Below the pieces are notes generated by a model. The model worked only from the letters and a program-made list of their open reading frames with translations, was not told the DNA's origin and did not search any database. The position numbers were made by a program, and so were the translations under genes. DNA of 64,000 nucleotides from UKL13-3 sp943369665 (GTDB taxonomy: Bacteria; Bacteroidota; Bacteroidia; UKL13-3), in the NCBI GenBank assembly GCA_943369665.1, contig CALRNX020000004.1:1-64000 (forward strand), read 5' to 3'. Of this stretch, positions 8,339 through 17,754 are shown in pieces. Position 1 is the first letter of the stretch; each line of letters starts with the position of its first letter.

Positions 8339-11300
8339 TTATTTCGAGATCAATAAGCGAGACGTTTTACTTCCTTGCAATGATTGAATATTTACAAAGT
8401 AGAATCCGTTATTCAAATCAGCAATATCTACCGTTACTGAATTTGCTCCGGTAGCAAAATTCTCCCTTGAAACTTCTTTAACAATACGGCCGGTGATATC
8501 AATGATATTGATATTAACTTCTGCAGTTTGTACAATTGAGAAATCAAGAGTTATCGTGCTTTGTGCAGGATTAGGATACATGCTAAATGAGTTGATATTT
8601 TTCAATTCATCAACACCCGTATTATTCTTTCCTGTCACTGCAATTTTTCCGGTAAAAGCTCCTGTGGTTGAAACCACGATTGTATCATTTGAAATACCAG
8701 AAGTTGCTCTATTCAAACGGCAGAACAATTTTAGGTCAATGATTGCTCCGTTTGCATCAGCAGCAATTTTCCACGATTTTTTGTATGTAACTGAGTCAGG
8801 CGAGAGTTCAAAATCAGAACCAACTGTTACTTCTAACGAATCTGTTAAATTCAATGCATTCACAGTAAACGATTGAGCGGCAGTAGGACCAGCAATATTT
8901 GTTGCAAATGGATCCAAAGCAGCTGTTGAAAGATTGATAACCGGTGTTGGCGCCTCAACGGCAAAACCTGCAAGGGTAATAATTGAACTTGGTGCCGACT
9001 GTGTTGAGATGGTTAACACACTATTTAAAGGTGCATTACCCGATACACTTGGATAGTATCTTACATACACTTTGGTTGCAGCAACTGTTGTTCCAGTTTT
9101 AGCAACTACGACAGCAGAAGCAAATCCTGTTAGCGAATCCAATGAAACCTGGAAATCAGTTGAAGCTGTTAATGTAATATCGGTAAGTAAACGCGAACCT
9201 GTAACGGTTACCGGAATACTTAAAGAAGGTTTTCCTTCAACCGTAGCAAAAGTTGGTAATACTGCAGGAGTGATAACCATACTTGGAGTTGATTGTCCAC
9301 TAATGGTTAAGTTAATTGTTGTTGCAGAAGGGCTGTTGATGATCAATTGTTGAGCACCTGAGGCACCTGCCGTTGAAGGATTGTAACGAACCCAAACATC
9401 TGTTGATGGAACAGTTTTTCCAGTTATGGTATCTAATCTCAAAGTTGAAGTCCAAGAAGTATTGTTTACCGATAATTCGAAACCGGCAATTGAAAATGCC
9501 AATCCCATTGTATCGGTTAGGTTAAACCCACTTACATTTATTTTTTGAGCAGCACTTGGTGTTCCCAAAGTTGTTGTAAACGAAAGTGAATTGGTAGCAG
9601 CTTGCAAAGCAATTCTGCGTGTTGTTGCATTAGCAACACCCAAACCAGATACTGCAACATTTACAGTTGTAGCACCAGCACTTGTGATAGCAATATTACC
9701 AGTATGTGCAGCTGCTGCTGTTGGTTTGTATCTAACGTATAATTTGGTAGCGGTCAAAGTAGCAACTTCTGAAGTATTTAGGTATAACGTAGCAGAAGGA
9801 GTGGTGAATGCTGAATCAGCACTTAACTGGAAGTTTGCATTTGGAGCGGTAACTTTTACTGAATCGCTCAAGTTTGTTCCACTCACTGTGAAAGGATAAG
9901 CTAATGAAGAATCGCCATTTACAACTTGCCATTGCGGGTAGCTTGATGGAGAAACAACTAATGCAGCAACCGGAGTTGCACCAGTAACATTGATAACAAC
10001 TGAGTCCAATGTTCCTGATCCTACTTTAATCGTACCATTCACGGTACCTGTTGCAGCTGGAGTGTAGCGAGCGTATATTTTTGAAGTTGCAGCGCCATTG
10101 AGTGTAGGAACGACAACAGTTGATGCAAATCCAGAACCCTGAGTAGCTGACACCTCGAAACCGGCTGAAGCCCCTACAGTAAGGGTTGCTGTTAAAAATT
10201 TACCATCTACAACAAACTCTTTTGAGGCAGAAGGTGTTGCAAGAGCACTTGTGAAAGAAAGCGCAGCAGCACTTACAGAAATGAATGGTGAAGCTGGTGC
10301 TGTTGTATTACCTGTTACAGAGATATTGATCGGTGCAAAATCTGTTGAAACCGTAGAACTAACATTGATAAACCCTGTTGCACTTCCAGGTGTATTTCTG
10401 GTGTACTTGATAAACACTGTATCGTTTGCGCTTGGGCCATTTTTAGAAATGCTTGCTGCAAATCCTGTTGTTCTGCTAAATGAGATCGCAAAATTTGACG
10501 GTGCAGTAATATTGATATTACCAACAAGGTGACTTGCTTTTACCAGGATCCATTTTAATGGAGCATCTTGGTCAACTAATTTATTGAATACGGTTAATAC
10601 GCTTGGCTCAACGGCAACGGTTGGAGAAGGAATCGTCAAAATTTTAGGATGGCTGAATGAAGATGTGCCATAGAATGGGCTTCCTACTGCCAATGTATAA
10701 TCAACATTCGAAAAATCAAGTTGGTTTAATGAACCATTTGAATTACCTGAATACACAGGGTTTACAAACTCCACTCCTGCTGTCAATGTTCCACGAGTTG
10801 TATCATTTCCGGTAGGACCTGTAAAACCAACTGAAGGACCATTTACCAAAATATTTCTCATATCAGTAAGTGTGAATGTAAACGGATTTCCATTATTGGT
10901 TGTCGGAGGATTTTGACTGTTAAATCTTGTTACATTGTTAATGAACACGTCATTGCGCAAGGTAGTTTCATCATTGGTTAAACGTGTTTGGGTTGATGGT
11001 GAAAAATTACCTGCAGGATTACCCAAACGCAATAATTCATTGTAACCCCAAACGATTGAGTTGAACACAGAAGTAGAAACATTGGTTCTAAATTCGAATC
11101 CACGACCAAAACGAGTTTGGGCAGTGCTCGATAATGTTGAATTTGCAGCGCCCGGTTTTAAAGGACCAACCAAAGTCATATTCGAAATTACCGGAGCAGT
11201 CCAAGGAGAAGGAGAAGTAAAGTTAGGATTAATTTGTCCTGCAGTACCCAAACCTGTATTGTTGTCATGTTCCAATCCATTTGATGTTCCTGTAGGTGAT

Positions 11301-12232
11301 GTTTCGTAAATTGCAGGATTGCGAACACCCAATAAATATTGGCATTTTCCATTGTATCCCTCGTCCATATCAAATTCATCATCCGTACCGGCAAATGCAA
11401 TCAGATATTTATGGTTAGAGTTTCCACCAAACCATTCGTATGAATCATCATTGGCAAAACTTACTTGCAAGTAATCGGCATGTGTTCCATTACCCACTCC
11501 AGCGAAAGTGATTCCATTAATTTCCTGATCAGGCAAGAAATTATACCCTCCGTATTCAACGCGTACATAACGCAATGTTCCTGAATTATCCGCATCGTTA
11601 TAATTTGCACCTCCACCGTAATTTGCCAATGGATCAGAAGGCAATGCTTCGTATTGACGAGTACCGCCTGGTGTATTGGTATGGGCATACCCGATCAATA
11701 ATAATCCGCCTAAATCGCCACGAACACGGCTACCAGCAGCTTTACCTGAAGTAAATACAATAGGTTGTTCCTTGGTTCCAATAGCGTTTATCTTTCCACC
11801 TTTGGCAACAATAAGTACTCCAATATTAGATACATTACCACGGATAACAGTTCCCGGTTCAATGGTTAATGTTGCCCCATTTAATACGTGAACAGTTCCT
11901 GATAATTCATACCAATTACCTTTTGTTAAGGTCATGTTAGATGAGATATCGCCCGACAATACAACTTTGTTTGCACTTGCAGCAGGATGTTGTGCTGTTG
12001 GCACCCAACTTGCATCACCCGGGTAGGCAGTAGCGTTTGGCGTCCAGTTTGTCCAACCTGTAGCCCAATTGGCTCCGGTATTCGTTGGATCAGGATTATA
12101 ACCTGTTGTTGCAGGTTTGGTAGTACCCGTTACTCCGAACGCTCCTCTGTAAGGAACTGTATCGAAAAACTGGGCTGATGCACTTAGGCTTAATGCCAGT
12201 GCCGATACTAAAATAGTATTCTTCATTTTCAT
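8339..12232 (-). CDS. Secreted T9SS protein: beta-helix-like N-domain plus Ig-like repeats
   Basis: The protein is 1297 residues from the MKMKNTILV start, chosen because a clean signal peptide (SALALSLSASAQ) follows; a longer start at 12259 adds nine non-signal residues. Residues about 60-480 form a domain common in Bacteroidota exported proteins (LSGTVHVLNGATLTIEPGTVI, then a beta-helix-like body with EWFGGNSNHKYLIAFAGTDDEFD). From about 560 to 1190 there are six or so Ig-like repeats of roughly 100 residues (...TKVYVRYYP..., ...SGQSTPSMVITP...). The C-terminus (MYPNPAQSTITLDFS ... NGFYFVNI) is a T9SS type-A sorting domain. It lies downstream of a TonB-dependent receptor in the same orientation and shares an upstream direct repeat with it. 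A surface nutrient-binding role is inference. Confidence 0.85.
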   Translation of the reverse strand: MKMKNTILVSALALSLSASAQFFDTVPYRGAFGVTGTTKPATTGYNPDPTNTGANWATGWTNWTPNATAYPGDASWVPTAQHPAASANKVVLSGDISSNMTLTKGNWYELSGTVHVLNGATLTIEPGTVIRGNVSNIGVLIVAKGGKINAIGTKEQPIVFTSGKAAGSRVRGDLGGLLLIGYAHTNTPGGTRQYEALPSDPLANYGGGANYNDADNSGTLRYVRVEYGGYNFLPDQEINGITFAGVGNGTHADYLQVSFANDDSYEWFGGNSNHKYLIAFAGTDDEFDMDEGYNGKCQYLLGVRNPAIYETSPTGTSNGLEHDNNTGLGTAGQINPNFTSPSPWTAPVISNMTLVGPLKPGAANSTLSSTAQTRFGRGFEFRTNVSTSVFNSIVWGYNELLRLGNPAGNFSPSTQTRLTNDETTLRNDVFINNVTRFNSQNPPTTNNGNPFTFTLTDMRNILVNGPSVGFTGPTGNDTTRGTLTAGVEFVNPVYSGNSNGSLNQLDFSNVDYTLAVGSPFYGTSSFSHPKILTIPSPTVAVEPSVLTVFNKLVDQDAPLKWILVKASHLVGNINITAPSNFAISFSRTTGFAASISKNGPSANDTVFIKYTRNTPGSATGFINVSSTVSTDFAPINISVTGNTTAPASPFISVSAAALSFTSALATPSASKEFVVDGKFLTATLTVGASAGFEVSATQGSGFASTVVVPTLNGAATSKIYARYTPAATGTVNGTIKVGSGTLDSVVINVTGATPVAALVVSPSSYPQWQVVNGDSSLAYPFTVSGTNLSDSVKVTAPNANFQLSADSAFTTPSATLYLNTSEVATLTATKLYVRYKPTAAAAHTGNIAITSAGATTVNVAVSGLGVANATTRRIALQAATNSLSFTTTLGTPSAAQKINVSGFNLTDTMGLAFSIAGFELSVNNTSWTSTLRLDTITGKTVPSTDVWVRYNPSTAGASGAQQLIINSPSATTINLTISGQSTPSMVITPAVLPTFATVEGKPSLSIPVTVTGSRLLTDITLTASTDFQVSLDSLTGFASAVVVAKTGTTVAATKVYVRYYPSVSGNAPLNSVLTISTQSAPSSIITLAGFAVEAPTPVINLSTAALDPFATNIAGPTAAQSFTVNALNLTDSLEVTVGSDFELSPDSVTYKKSWKIAADANGAIIDLKLFCRLNRATSGISNDTIVVSTTGAFTGKIAVTGKNNTGVDELKNINSFSMYPNPAQSTITLDFSIVQTAEVNINIIDITGRIVKEVSRENFATGANSVTVDIADLNNGFYFVNIQSLQGSKTSRLLISK

Positions 12233-12317
12233 AACTTTTGTTATTGTATTTATACGCAATCTTAGCCTCGCGTGTTCACCATAATGTTGCTTAATGATGA
12301 ACCTTGTATTAACAGAT

Positions 12318-12334
12318 TATTACGCCAATGTTAC
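12318..12334 (-). promoter_or_regulatory. Pho-box-like direct repeat upstream of the T9SS protein gene
   Basis: On the minus strand the sequence reads GTAACA-TTGGC-GTAATA, an 11-bp-phased direct repeat that matches 14 of 17 positions of the element at 15407-15423, including the same TTGGC spacer. It lies 86 bp upstream of the start codon. TTAACA-N5-TTAACA is the Gram-positive PhoP box pattern and is related in geometry to PhoB sites. Confidence 0.45.
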
Positions 12335-12357
12335 GTACCCATATTTGGCGCATAAAA

Positions 12358-12381
12358 AAGCCCCGGTACGGACCGAGGCTT
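12358..12381 (-). terminator. Terminator after the TonB-dependent receptor gene
   Basis: Read on the minus strand, the stem AGCCTCGG / CCGGGGCT (one wobble) with a 6-nt loop is followed by six T. It is placed 23 bp after the receptor stop, so the downstream T9SS gene probably has its own promoter. Confidence 0.8.
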
Positions 12382-12403
12382 CTTCTTTAATTTGATCTTT
12401 CTT

Positions 12404-15316
12404 TTAGAAATTATAGGTAATACTCAATGTTGTTGTAAAACCGTTTTTCCAAACATTAAACCCAACATCTTGTCCTTTTTCATATTTGCCATTTTTGTTC
12501 AAATCCTGGTAGAAAACCAAATCCTGAGCTAACAGATCTCCTGCAATAATTTTCACTTGTAATTTTTTCTTGAACGTTTTGGATACACTCATATCCAAAA
12601 CCGTACGAGGGTTTTCCCAGATCATAAAACGATTATTGTTGGCAACGTAGGCAATCCTTCTTCCTACTCTATTTAAATTGATGCTTACATCAAAGCCCTT
12701 CTCAATATTATTATAATTTAATCCGGCATTAAATACATAAGGTGACTGACCTTGCAACGGACGGCTGTTTACAACATCTTGTTGTCCGGCAATCGGATCT
12801 GCTAGTTTCACCGTTGAATTGATTAACGCTAAGTTTGTAAACAATCCAATCCTGTTCCAAACAGAACGTTGCTCAGCTTTTATCAAAGCACCGATATTAA
12901 AACGTGCTTCCAATTCAATTCCCAGACTTTGTGCCGAGGTTGCGTTTTGGTAGCCAAATCCTCTCAAACCACCTTGTAATGGATTCACGGTATTTTCAAT
13001 CGGATTTACAAAATGTTTGTAGAATGGATTTACCGAGAACGTTTGTCCTGCAGTTGGATACCATTCAAATTTTAAATCGTAATTGTAAATTTCTGTACGA
13101 ACCAAAAATGGATTCCCGGTGATAATTGCATTTGCATTTACTTCATAAAATGCCAATTGTGCAAACTCACGGAACTCAGGGCGGGAAACAGTTTTAGCGA
13201 AACTGGCACGTATGTTTATTTTTGAGGTTAACTCATACACCGCATTGATGGAAGGCAATACATCAATAACAGTTGTATCAACTTTTTGCTGTGCACCTTG
13301 TGCTTCCGAGCTTATTTTTTGATTGTAACTTTCAACACGTACACCCCAAATGAATCTCAAACGATTTGTAACTTTATTATCCATCATTACATATCCAGCA
13401 TGCAATTTCGAACTGGCATCATACTGGTCGGAACCTTGGGTGGTTTCTTTCTGGAAATACGTTGCGGAGTCAATATTGGAATTGTCAAAAATCTGGCCGG
13501 CTGCCAATGTTTGAAGACTGTCCAATCTGCCTTGATCTCTGTTATTATCATCAATACTGTACATAAAAGTACGGGCATTAAATGCACGTGTTCTTACCTG
13601 GTGGAAGCCGCCCACTTTCACTTCCGATTTTTTGAACAACTTCACAGGAATGGTTACATCATAACCGGCATGGTAACTTTTTTCATCCAATACTGATGAG
13701 AAACGGCCGGAATTCAACGGTGTAAATGTTCTGGCGTTCGGTAATATCGAAGCAATTGGTTTGTTATATCCGGTATCAATTGGTAAACCAGTATTGGCAT
13801 CAATTGAATTGTTCTTATTGCTCTGGTACATCAATCTTCTGAAATCAGGCATCTCTCTGTGGATATTGTTAAAACTAGCTGTGTATTTAACTTTAATCTT
13901 TGCTGAAGGGATTAAATGATCTCCTGAAAACTGAGTTGAATACATGCTGCTTGATTGGTAAGCAAAAATATAGTCATCATATTTTTGAGCCAGCTGAGGA
14001 TTGTTCGGATCTGTTCCATAACCTGTTCTGTTAATGGTTTGATCCTCGGCATTGCGGGTATACAGGTTTTTAAATGAGAACTTACTGTTCTTTCCAAGCT
14101 TATAGGAAACATTCAAAATCCCACCGATAGATACTGTTTGCCTGAAGTTTTCGATATTGTAAAACAGACCATCGCTATCGTTTGGATTTGATTCGGTTTG
14201 ATCAACTCCGATCTGACGTGGTGATGCTGTTGTTAATGGTGTTGCTTTAAAACTATTGTTGTAATAAACCGTACCGATAACTCCCAATTGGTCTTTTTCG
14301 CCAACCATAAAACGCTTTGAACCTCCCATTTGGAAACTCAAATTCGGGCGAAACGAGTTTTGGGTGTTAAAGGCATAATTGTTATTGAACTTTTTGGTAT
14401 CCTCAATATTATTGGCAAAGGCATTATTGTTATTTGATTCTTCTGTACTCATTATACCGGAAGGAATGGTGCGGGTTCCGCCATCATAGGCCAACCAATC
14501 GGTACTGCTTTTCGGACCTTGAATTCCTTCTTTAAAAGTTGTAAGTGAATGGTATTGACCGCTCAATCCCACAAAGAAGCTATTTTCTTCGGGAATATCT
14601 TTTGTATTGATATTAATAAACCCACCTGCAAAATCACCAGGCATATCGGGTGTTGCTGTTTTTTGAATCGTCATGTTATCAATAACCGCAGCAGGAATTA
14701 AGTCCAATGAAAATGCTTTACGATCACTTTCAGAACTTGGCATAGGCGCTCCATTGATGAATGCTGAATTATACCTGTCGGTCAACCCGCGAACGATTGC
14801 AAATTTTCCGTCCTGTACAGATGCTCCACTAATACGTTTTACAACATCAGCGGTTGTTCTATCCGGAGTTTTTTTGATCAGATCAGCTGATACTCCACTT
14901 GAAACAGAAACTGCATTTTTTTGCTGGATCAACAATGCATTGGCAGATTCTTTCTTTACCTCGGCAGAAACAACTACCTCATTTAAATCCTTGGTAGCTT
15001 CTTCCAACGATATATTATTGATGGTTGTTTCTTTTGCTTTTACCTCTACTCCTTTCAGGATCTTTTTGTTGTATGAAATATAGCTGATAATAAGCGAATA
15101 CGTTCCTACAGGTACATTGTTAATAATGTACTTTCCTTCAAAGTCGGTTACTGCTCCGATGCTTGTTCCTTCAATTTGAACAGAAACGCCTATCAATTCC
15201 TCACCTGTTTTTTTATCGGTGATTTTACCTCCAATACGTCCTGTTTGTGCATTTGCTGCAACAGTTATCGTGCTTATTAACAACAATAAAAGGAATTTTA
15301 GTCGAACTGTTTTCAT
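12404..15316 (-). CDS. TonB-dependent outer-membrane receptor
   Basis: This 970-residue protein has a signal peptide (LLLLLISTITVAANAQ), a carboxypeptidase-regulatory-like beta-sandwich (about 26-112: GRIGGKITDKKTGEELIGVSV) and a plug domain (about 125-245: RTTADVVKRISGASV, FAIVRGLTDRYNSAFINGAPMPS). A 22-stranded barrel is expected from there to the C-terminal aromatic residue (LSITYNF). It imports an unknown ligand energised by TonB. No SusD partner is adjacent; the downstream T9SS protein may instead be the surface partner. An upstream TTAACA-N5-TTAACA repeat and a TACTTTTG -7 element suggest activator-dependent control, possibly by phosphate limitation. Confidence 0.93.
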   Translation of the reverse strand: MKTVRLKFLLLLLISTITVAANAQTGRIGGKITDKKTGEELIGVSVQIEGTSIGAVTDFEGKYIINNVPVGTYSLIISYISYNKKILKGVEVKAKETTINNISLEEATKDLNEVVVSAEVKKESANALLIQQKNAVSVSSGVSADLIKKTPDRTTADVVKRISGASVQDGKFAIVRGLTDRYNSAFINGAPMPSSESDRKAFSLDLIPAAVIDNMTIQKTATPDMPGDFAGGFININTKDIPEENSFFVGLSGQYHSLTTFKEGIQGPKSSTDWLAYDGGTRTIPSGIMSTEESNNNNAFANNIEDTKKFNNNYAFNTQNSFRPNLSFQMGGSKRFMVGEKDQLGVIGTVYYNNSFKATPLTTASPRQIGVDQTESNPNDSDGLFYNIENFRQTVSIGGILNVSYKLGKNSKFSFKNLYTRNAEDQTINRTGYGTDPNNPQLAQKYDDYIFAYQSSSMYSTQFSGDHLIPSAKIKVKYTASFNNIHREMPDFRRLMYQSNKNNSIDANTGLPIDTGYNKPIASILPNARTFTPLNSGRFSSVLDEKSYHAGYDVTIPVKLFKKSEVKVGGFHQVRTRAFNARTFMYSIDDNNRDQGRLDSLQTLAAGQIFDNSNIDSATYFQKETTQGSDQYDASSKLHAGYVMMDNKVTNRLRFIWGVRVESYNQKISSEAQGAQQKVDTTVIDVLPSINAVYELTSKINIRASFAKTVSRPEFREFAQLAFYEVNANAIITGNPFLVRTEIYNYDLKFEWYPTAGQTFSVNPFYKHFVNPIENTVNPLQGGLRGFGYQNATSAQSLGIELEARFNIGALIKAEQRSVWNRIGLFTNLALINSTVKLADPIAGQQDVVNSRPLQGQSPYVFNAGLNYNNIEKGFDVSINLNRVGRRIAYVANNNRFMIWENPRTVLDMSVSKTFKKKLQVKIIAGDLLAQDLVFYQDLNKNGKYEKGQDVGFNVWKNGFTTTLSITYNF

Positions 15317-15334
15317 AATAGAAATTTAGTGCGA

Positions 15335-15342
15335 CAAAAGTA
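15335..15342 (-). promoter_or_regulatory. Putative -7 element of the TonB receptor promoter
   Basis: The minus strand carries TACTTTTG, an exact TAnnTTTG match, 19 bp upstream of the receptor start. No TTG lies at the expected -33 distance, but several TTAAC half-sites do lie upstream (15364-15423), as expected for an activator-dependent promoter. Confidence 0.45.
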
Positions 15343-15406
15343 TTGCTGCAAAGTCAGACAGGGGTTAACCCAACATTAATGTTAAGTTAATTCAAAATGA
15401 CCTGTA

Positions 15407-15423
15407 TGTTAAGCCAATGTTAA
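15407..15423 (-). promoter_or_regulatory. Pho-box-like direct repeat upstream of the TonB receptor gene
   Basis: The minus strand reads TTAACA-TTGGC-TTAACA, two identical hexamers in 11-bp phase, 91 bp upstream of the start codon. Further TTAAC half-sites lie at 15380-15390 and about 15364. The same spacer and layout occur at 12318-12334 before the next gene. Confidence 0.5.
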
Positions 15424-15469
15424 GTAGGCTTGTTTTTATGCCAAAAAAAGACGTTAAGTATTTTAACAA

Positions 15470-15510
15470 AAACTCCCTCAACCAGCTATATTAGCTGATT
15501 GAGGGAGTTT
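15470..15510 (-). terminator. Terminator after kbl
   Basis: A 19-bp stem with one wobble pair (AACTCCCTCAACCAGCTA against TAGCTGATTGAGGGAGTTT) is followed on the minus strand by T-rich DNA. It begins about 19 bp after the kbl stop. Confidence 0.85.
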
Positions 15511-15528
15511 ATTGATACTTATTTGCTC

Positions 15529-16725
15529 TTATTTGATGACTCCTAACGCCTTACCCACTTTTGTAAAGGCTGCAATCGCCTTTTCAATATGGTGTGGTTC
15601 ATGCCCGGCCGAAAGCTGCACCCGAATACGCGCCAGGTCTTTTGGAACCACCGGGTAAAAGAACCCTGTTACATAAATACCTTCAGCCAATAGATCATTG
15701 GCCATTTGTTGGGCCAACTTTGCATCGTATAACATGACGGGAACAATAGCACTTGCACCTCCACGCAAATCAAACCCTGCAGCTTGCATACCGGCCTTAA
15801 ACTGGTTTACGTTGGCTTCTACCTTATCACGCAATGCGGTGCTTTCGTTCAACAATTTAAAGACTTCAATGCTAGCACCCACAATAGATGGTGCCAACGA
15901 ATTTGAAAACAAATACGGGCGTGAACGTTGACGCAATAGTTCAATGATCTCTTTTTTGCCGGTTGTATATCCACCCATTGCTCCTCCTAATGCTTTACCC
16001 AATGTTCCGGTAATGATATCTACCCTACCCATAACATTGCACAATTCGGGAACACCTCTACCCGTTTTGCCAATAAAGCCTGCACTGTGGCATTCGTCTG
16101 TCATTACCAATGCATCGTATTTATCGGCCAGATCACAAATTTTATCCATTTGTGCCACGTAACCATCCATGCTAAACACGCCATCGGTTACAATAATTTT
16201 AAACCGTGCGCCTTTTTCATTGGCTGCAATTAACTGTGCTTCCAAATCGGCCATATCATTGTTCTTATAACGGTAACGTTGTGCTTTACACAAACGCACG
16301 CCATCAATGATCGAAGCATGGTTTAATTCATCACTGATGATTGCATCTGCTTCACCAAACAATGGCTCAAACACTCCTCCGTTTGCATCAAATGCTGCTG
16401 CATACAAAATAGTGTCTTCCGTTTGGTAAAAATCAGCAATGGTCTTTTCAAGCTCTTTGTGAATGTCTTGTGTTCCGCAAATAAAGCGCACCGAACTCAT
16501 TCCGTAACCGTGCGTATCAATGGCCCGTTTGGCTGCTTCTTTTACACGAGGGTGAGATGATAATCCCAAATAATTATTGGCACAAAAATTCAACACCGTT
16601 TCACCTGTGTTTAATTTTATCTCTGCCCCTTGTTCAGAAACAATGACACGTTCTTTTTTGTACAAACCTGCACTTTCAATATCGGCAAGTTCTTTTTGTA
16701 AATGTTGTTTGAGTTGTCCGTACAT
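15529..16725 (-). CDS. kbl: Glycine C-acetyltransferase (2-amino-3-ketobutyrate CoA ligase)
   Basis: This 398-residue PLP enzyme belongs to the alpha-oxoamine synthase family. It splits 2-amino-3-oxobutyrate with CoA into glycine and acetyl-CoA in threonine breakdown. Visible motifs are NFCANNYLGLSSHP (about 45-58), FDANGGVFEPL (about 111-121), DELNHASIIDG (about 132-142), DECHSAGFIGKTGRG (about 210-224) and the PLP-lysine segment TGTLGKALGGAMGG (about 239-252). The length equals that of E. coli Kbl, and the match runs through the C-terminal domain. No threonine dehydrogenase gene is adjacent. Related BioF or serine palmitoyltransferase identity is less likely because the FICGTQDIHKELE segment is Kbl-like. 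Confidence 0.93.
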   Translation of the reverse strand: MYGQLKQHLQKELADIESAGLYKKERVIVSEQGAEIKLNTGETVLNFCANNYLGLSSHPRVKEAAKRAIDTHGYGMSSVRFICGTQDIHKELEKTIADFYQTEDTILYAAAFDANGGVFEPLFGEADAIISDELNHASIIDGVRLCKAQRYRYKNNDMADLEAQLIAANEKGARFKIIVTDGVFSMDGYVAQMDKICDLADKYDALVMTDECHSAGFIGKTGRGVPELCNVMGRVDIITGTLGKALGGAMGGYTTGKKEIIELLRQRSRPYLFSNSLAPSIVGASIEVFKLLNESTALRDKVEANVNQFKAGMQAAGFDLRGGASAIVPVMLYDAKLAQQMANDLLAEGIYVTGFFYPVVPKDLARIRVQLSAGHEPHHIEKAIAAFTKVGKALGVIK

Positions 16726-16807
16726 ATATCTGTTAATTATGTTTTCTGTTAGTTATAGTGATTTCGGCTACGCTCAACCATCCTATTGGTAAATTATTGG
16801 CTACTTC

Positions 16808-17635
16808 TTAAACTCTCTTAAACACTGCCGCGCACCAATCATTCAGCACAATATGTTGGTGGTATTGAAATCCATAAACGGTTGCTGCTTTTTTAAGGTC
16901 ATCCAGATCCGACTCATAAAAACCACTGATGAGCATAGTGCCTCCCTGCAACAATAAGTTGCTGAGCTGGTCGAAACTAAACAGCAAGATATTTTTATTG
17001 ATATTGGCAAGGATAATGTCGAACTGTTGTGGTTTCACAATATTCAGATCCCCTTGTTCAAATTCAATATTATCAACATTGTTGAGCTGTGTATTTTCAA
17101 AGATATTCTCCGCGCTCCAATCGTCAATATCAATTGCGTAAACCGATTGTGCCTCCATTTTAGAAGCCATGATAGCCAATACACCCGTTCCACAACCGTA
17201 ATCGAAAACACGTTTGTCTTTAAAATTTTCCTGCAACATCAAGCGCAGCACAAGTTGTGTTGTTTCATGATGCCCTGTGCCAAACGTATTCTTTGGTTGA
17301 ATGAGCAATTCGTATGGATATTCTTTTTCTATCTGGTGAAAGGGCGCCTTTACAATAACATTGTTATCAATAATGATCGGCTCGTATCCGGCTTCCCACT
17401 GGGCGTTCCAGTTTTGCTGCTCAATATGATTTTGCGCCACGGCATTGGGGTCGAGACCATACTTTTGCAACAGTTGTTCGAATATTTCACGCTTAAATGC
17501 AGACGAAGTGATATAAGCTGAAAAGCCCGAATCTGTTTCCACAAACCCCTCGTAATCTTCCTCTGCCAATTCAGCAATCAGCTGCTCGCGGATATCTTCG
17601 TTGCAACGTATATTAAATTCGAAATATGCTTCCAT
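16808..17635 (-). CDS. prmA: Ribosomal protein L11 methyltransferase
   Basis: This 275-residue SAM-dependent enzyme is predicted to trimethylate ribosomal protein L11. The start at 17635 (MEAYFEFNI) was chosen; an extension to 17713 adds 26 hydrophobic residues from AT-rich repetitive DNA and does not belong to the family. The N-terminal substrate-recognition domain (about 1-100) is followed by a Rossmann methyltransferase core with FGTGHHETTQLVLRLM (about 119-134), VFDYGCGTGVLAIMA (SAM loop, about 145-159), YAIDIDDWSAEN and DIILANINKNILL. It precedes a TerB-like gene on the same strand, separated by inverted repeats. Confidence 0.93.
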   Translation of the reverse strand: MEAYFEFNIRCNEDIREQLIAELAEEDYEGFVETDSGFSAYITSSAFKREIFEQLLQKYGLDPNAVAQNHIEQQNWNAQWEAGYEPIIIDNNVIVKAPFHQIEKEYPYELLIQPKNTFGTGHHETTQLVLRLMLQENFKDKRVFDYGCGTGVLAIMASKMEAQSVYAIDIDDWSAENIFENTQLNNVDNIEFEQGDLNIVKPQQFDIILANINKNILLFSFDQLSNLLLQGGTMLISGFYESDLDDLKKAATVYGFQYHQHIVLNDWCAAVFKRV

Positions 17636-17647
17636 GAAAAATGTAAT

Positions 17648-17747
17648 GAGTAAATGACAAAGAAATAAATGAGTAAATAAAAAAACGAATAAATGTATCG
17701 CAAGATAGAACAACTATTTACTCATTCTAACCTTCACTCATTTACTC
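17648..17747. repeat. Nested inverted repeats of an ATGAGTAAATGA motif
   Basis: GAGTAAATGA (17648-17657) pairs with TCATTTACTC (17738-17747), and AATGAGTAAATA (17668-17679) pairs with TATTTACTCATT (17715-17726), both perfectly. The element fills the 119-bp gap between prmA and the TerB-like gene. It is a MITE- or REP-like intergenic hairpin by appearance; its origin is unknown. Confidence 0.6.
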
Positions 17748-17754
17748 CTTTCTT

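Noticed and set aside
13286..13696. Open frame antisense to the TonB receptor gene
   Set aside because: Shadow ORF within a well-supported coding region, with no start context and no homology.
17636..17713. Hydrophobic N-terminal extension of PrmA that looks like a membrane anchor
   Set aside because: It is translated from AT-rich inverted-repeat DNA upstream of the family-consistent start.
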